Assembly (NCBI GenBank): GCA_023231265.1
Contig: JALNVT010000137.1
Location: 1-7,068 of the forward strand
Reading direction: 5' to 3'
Source of the DNA: Sphaerochaetaceae bacterium
GTDB lineage: Bacteria; Spirochaetota; Spirochaetia; Sphaerochaetales; Sphaerochaetaceae
DNA: 7,068 nucleotides
Shown here: piece by piece, positions 6,946 to 7,068 of the stretch
How the letters are laid out: each line of letters begins with the position of its first letter
Numbering within the stretch: the first letter of the stretch is position 1
The notes under the pieces: generated by a model
Database searches by the model: none
The model's input: the letters and a program-made list of their open reading frames with translations, nothing else
Told to the model about the DNA's origin: nothing
Made by a program: the position numbers and the translations under genes

Positions 6946-7068
6946 TTATTTTTTATTACTTTTCTTTTTAACTTGTACTGTTACTTTTTTACTGTAGTTC
7001 TTCATAACCAAAGACAGAGCCACACCAGCTAATATCATCAAGAAACAGAATATCTGTCCCATACTTAT
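6946..7068 (-). CDS. lgt: C-terminal end of a membrane protein, probably prolipoprotein diacylglyceryl transferase
   Basis: The minus-strand frame is open from the window edge (7068) to TAA at 6948-6946, giving 40 residues, so the gene is cut by the edge. The fragment starts ISMGQIFCFLMILAG, forms one membrane helix and ends in a Lys-rich tail (KKVTVQVKKKSNKK). The SMGQ sequence followed by a hydrophobic helix and a basic tail is how many Lgt proteins end (often MGQ-x-L-S-x-PM). Lgt transfers diacylglyceryl from phosphatidylglycerol to the lipobox cysteine of prolipoproteins at the inner membrane. The usual proline of that last helix is not present here. The stop lies 19 bases before the aminopeptidase start, on the same strand. 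An alternative is a free-standing 38-residue membrane peptide from the ATG at 7062; that start has only six bases of upstream sequence in the window, so this cannot be excluded. The identity rests on a short motif. Confidence 0.6.
   Translation of the reverse strand: MSMGQIFCFLMILAGVALSLVMKNYSKKVTVQVKKKSNKK

Noticed and set aside
1..7068. Mobile element, CRISPR array, tRNA or toxin-antitoxin pair
   Set aside because: I saw no transposase or integrase motif, no terminal inverted repeats, no regularly spaced repeats, no cloverleaf and no small paired frames. The gene content is ordinary chromosomal.

Overview
The window is an AT-rich (roughly mid-30s % G+C by eye), gene-dense piece of a bacterial chromosome with two convergent transcription blocks. 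Several genes have purine-rich Shine-Dalgarno sites (AAGGAG before gpmI, AGGAG before the aminopeptidase). This fits a Firmicute or a spirochaete better than Bacteroidota, which rarely use them. The long form of phosphoglycerate mutase and the three-domain aminopeptidase P would suit a Treponema-like spirochaete or an anaerobic Firmicute. That placement is a guess, because there is no rRNA or other strong marker here.

Left block, plus strand. Bases 1-1047 are the 3' end of a large gene cut by the window edge; its start resembles the tail of a GH13-type alpha-amylase family protein and is followed by a helical region of unknown function. A hairpin then separates it from a complete 415-residue membrane carrier (1191-2438). 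The carrier has the fold pattern of the dicarboxylate/amino acid:cation symporter (DAACS, GltP/DctA) family, but its ion- and substrate-binding motifs are replaced. A strong hairpin-plus-T-run terminator follows, and only about 15 bases later begins a 256-residue multi-spanning membrane protein that I do not recognise (2511-3281).

Middle, 3282-3437. This short convergent gap holds two back-to-back intrinsic terminators, one for each direction, and no gene.

Right block, minus strand, read from the right edge leftwards. First comes the last 40 codons of what is probably lgt (prolipoprotein diacylglyceryl transferase). Nineteen bases later comes a complete Xaa-Pro aminopeptidase (pepP type, 589 residues), and after a 69-base AT-rich gap a complete cofactor-independent phosphoglycerate mutase (gpmI, 549 residues). 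The tight spacing and absence of an internal terminator suggest one transcription unit of housekeeping genes: lipoprotein maturation, peptide breakdown and lower glycolysis.

I found no mobile element, CRISPR array, tRNA or rRNA. I see no convincing new multi-gene system. The two points most worth a second look are the symporter with degenerate motifs and the terminator-like hairpin between it and the orphan membrane protein.
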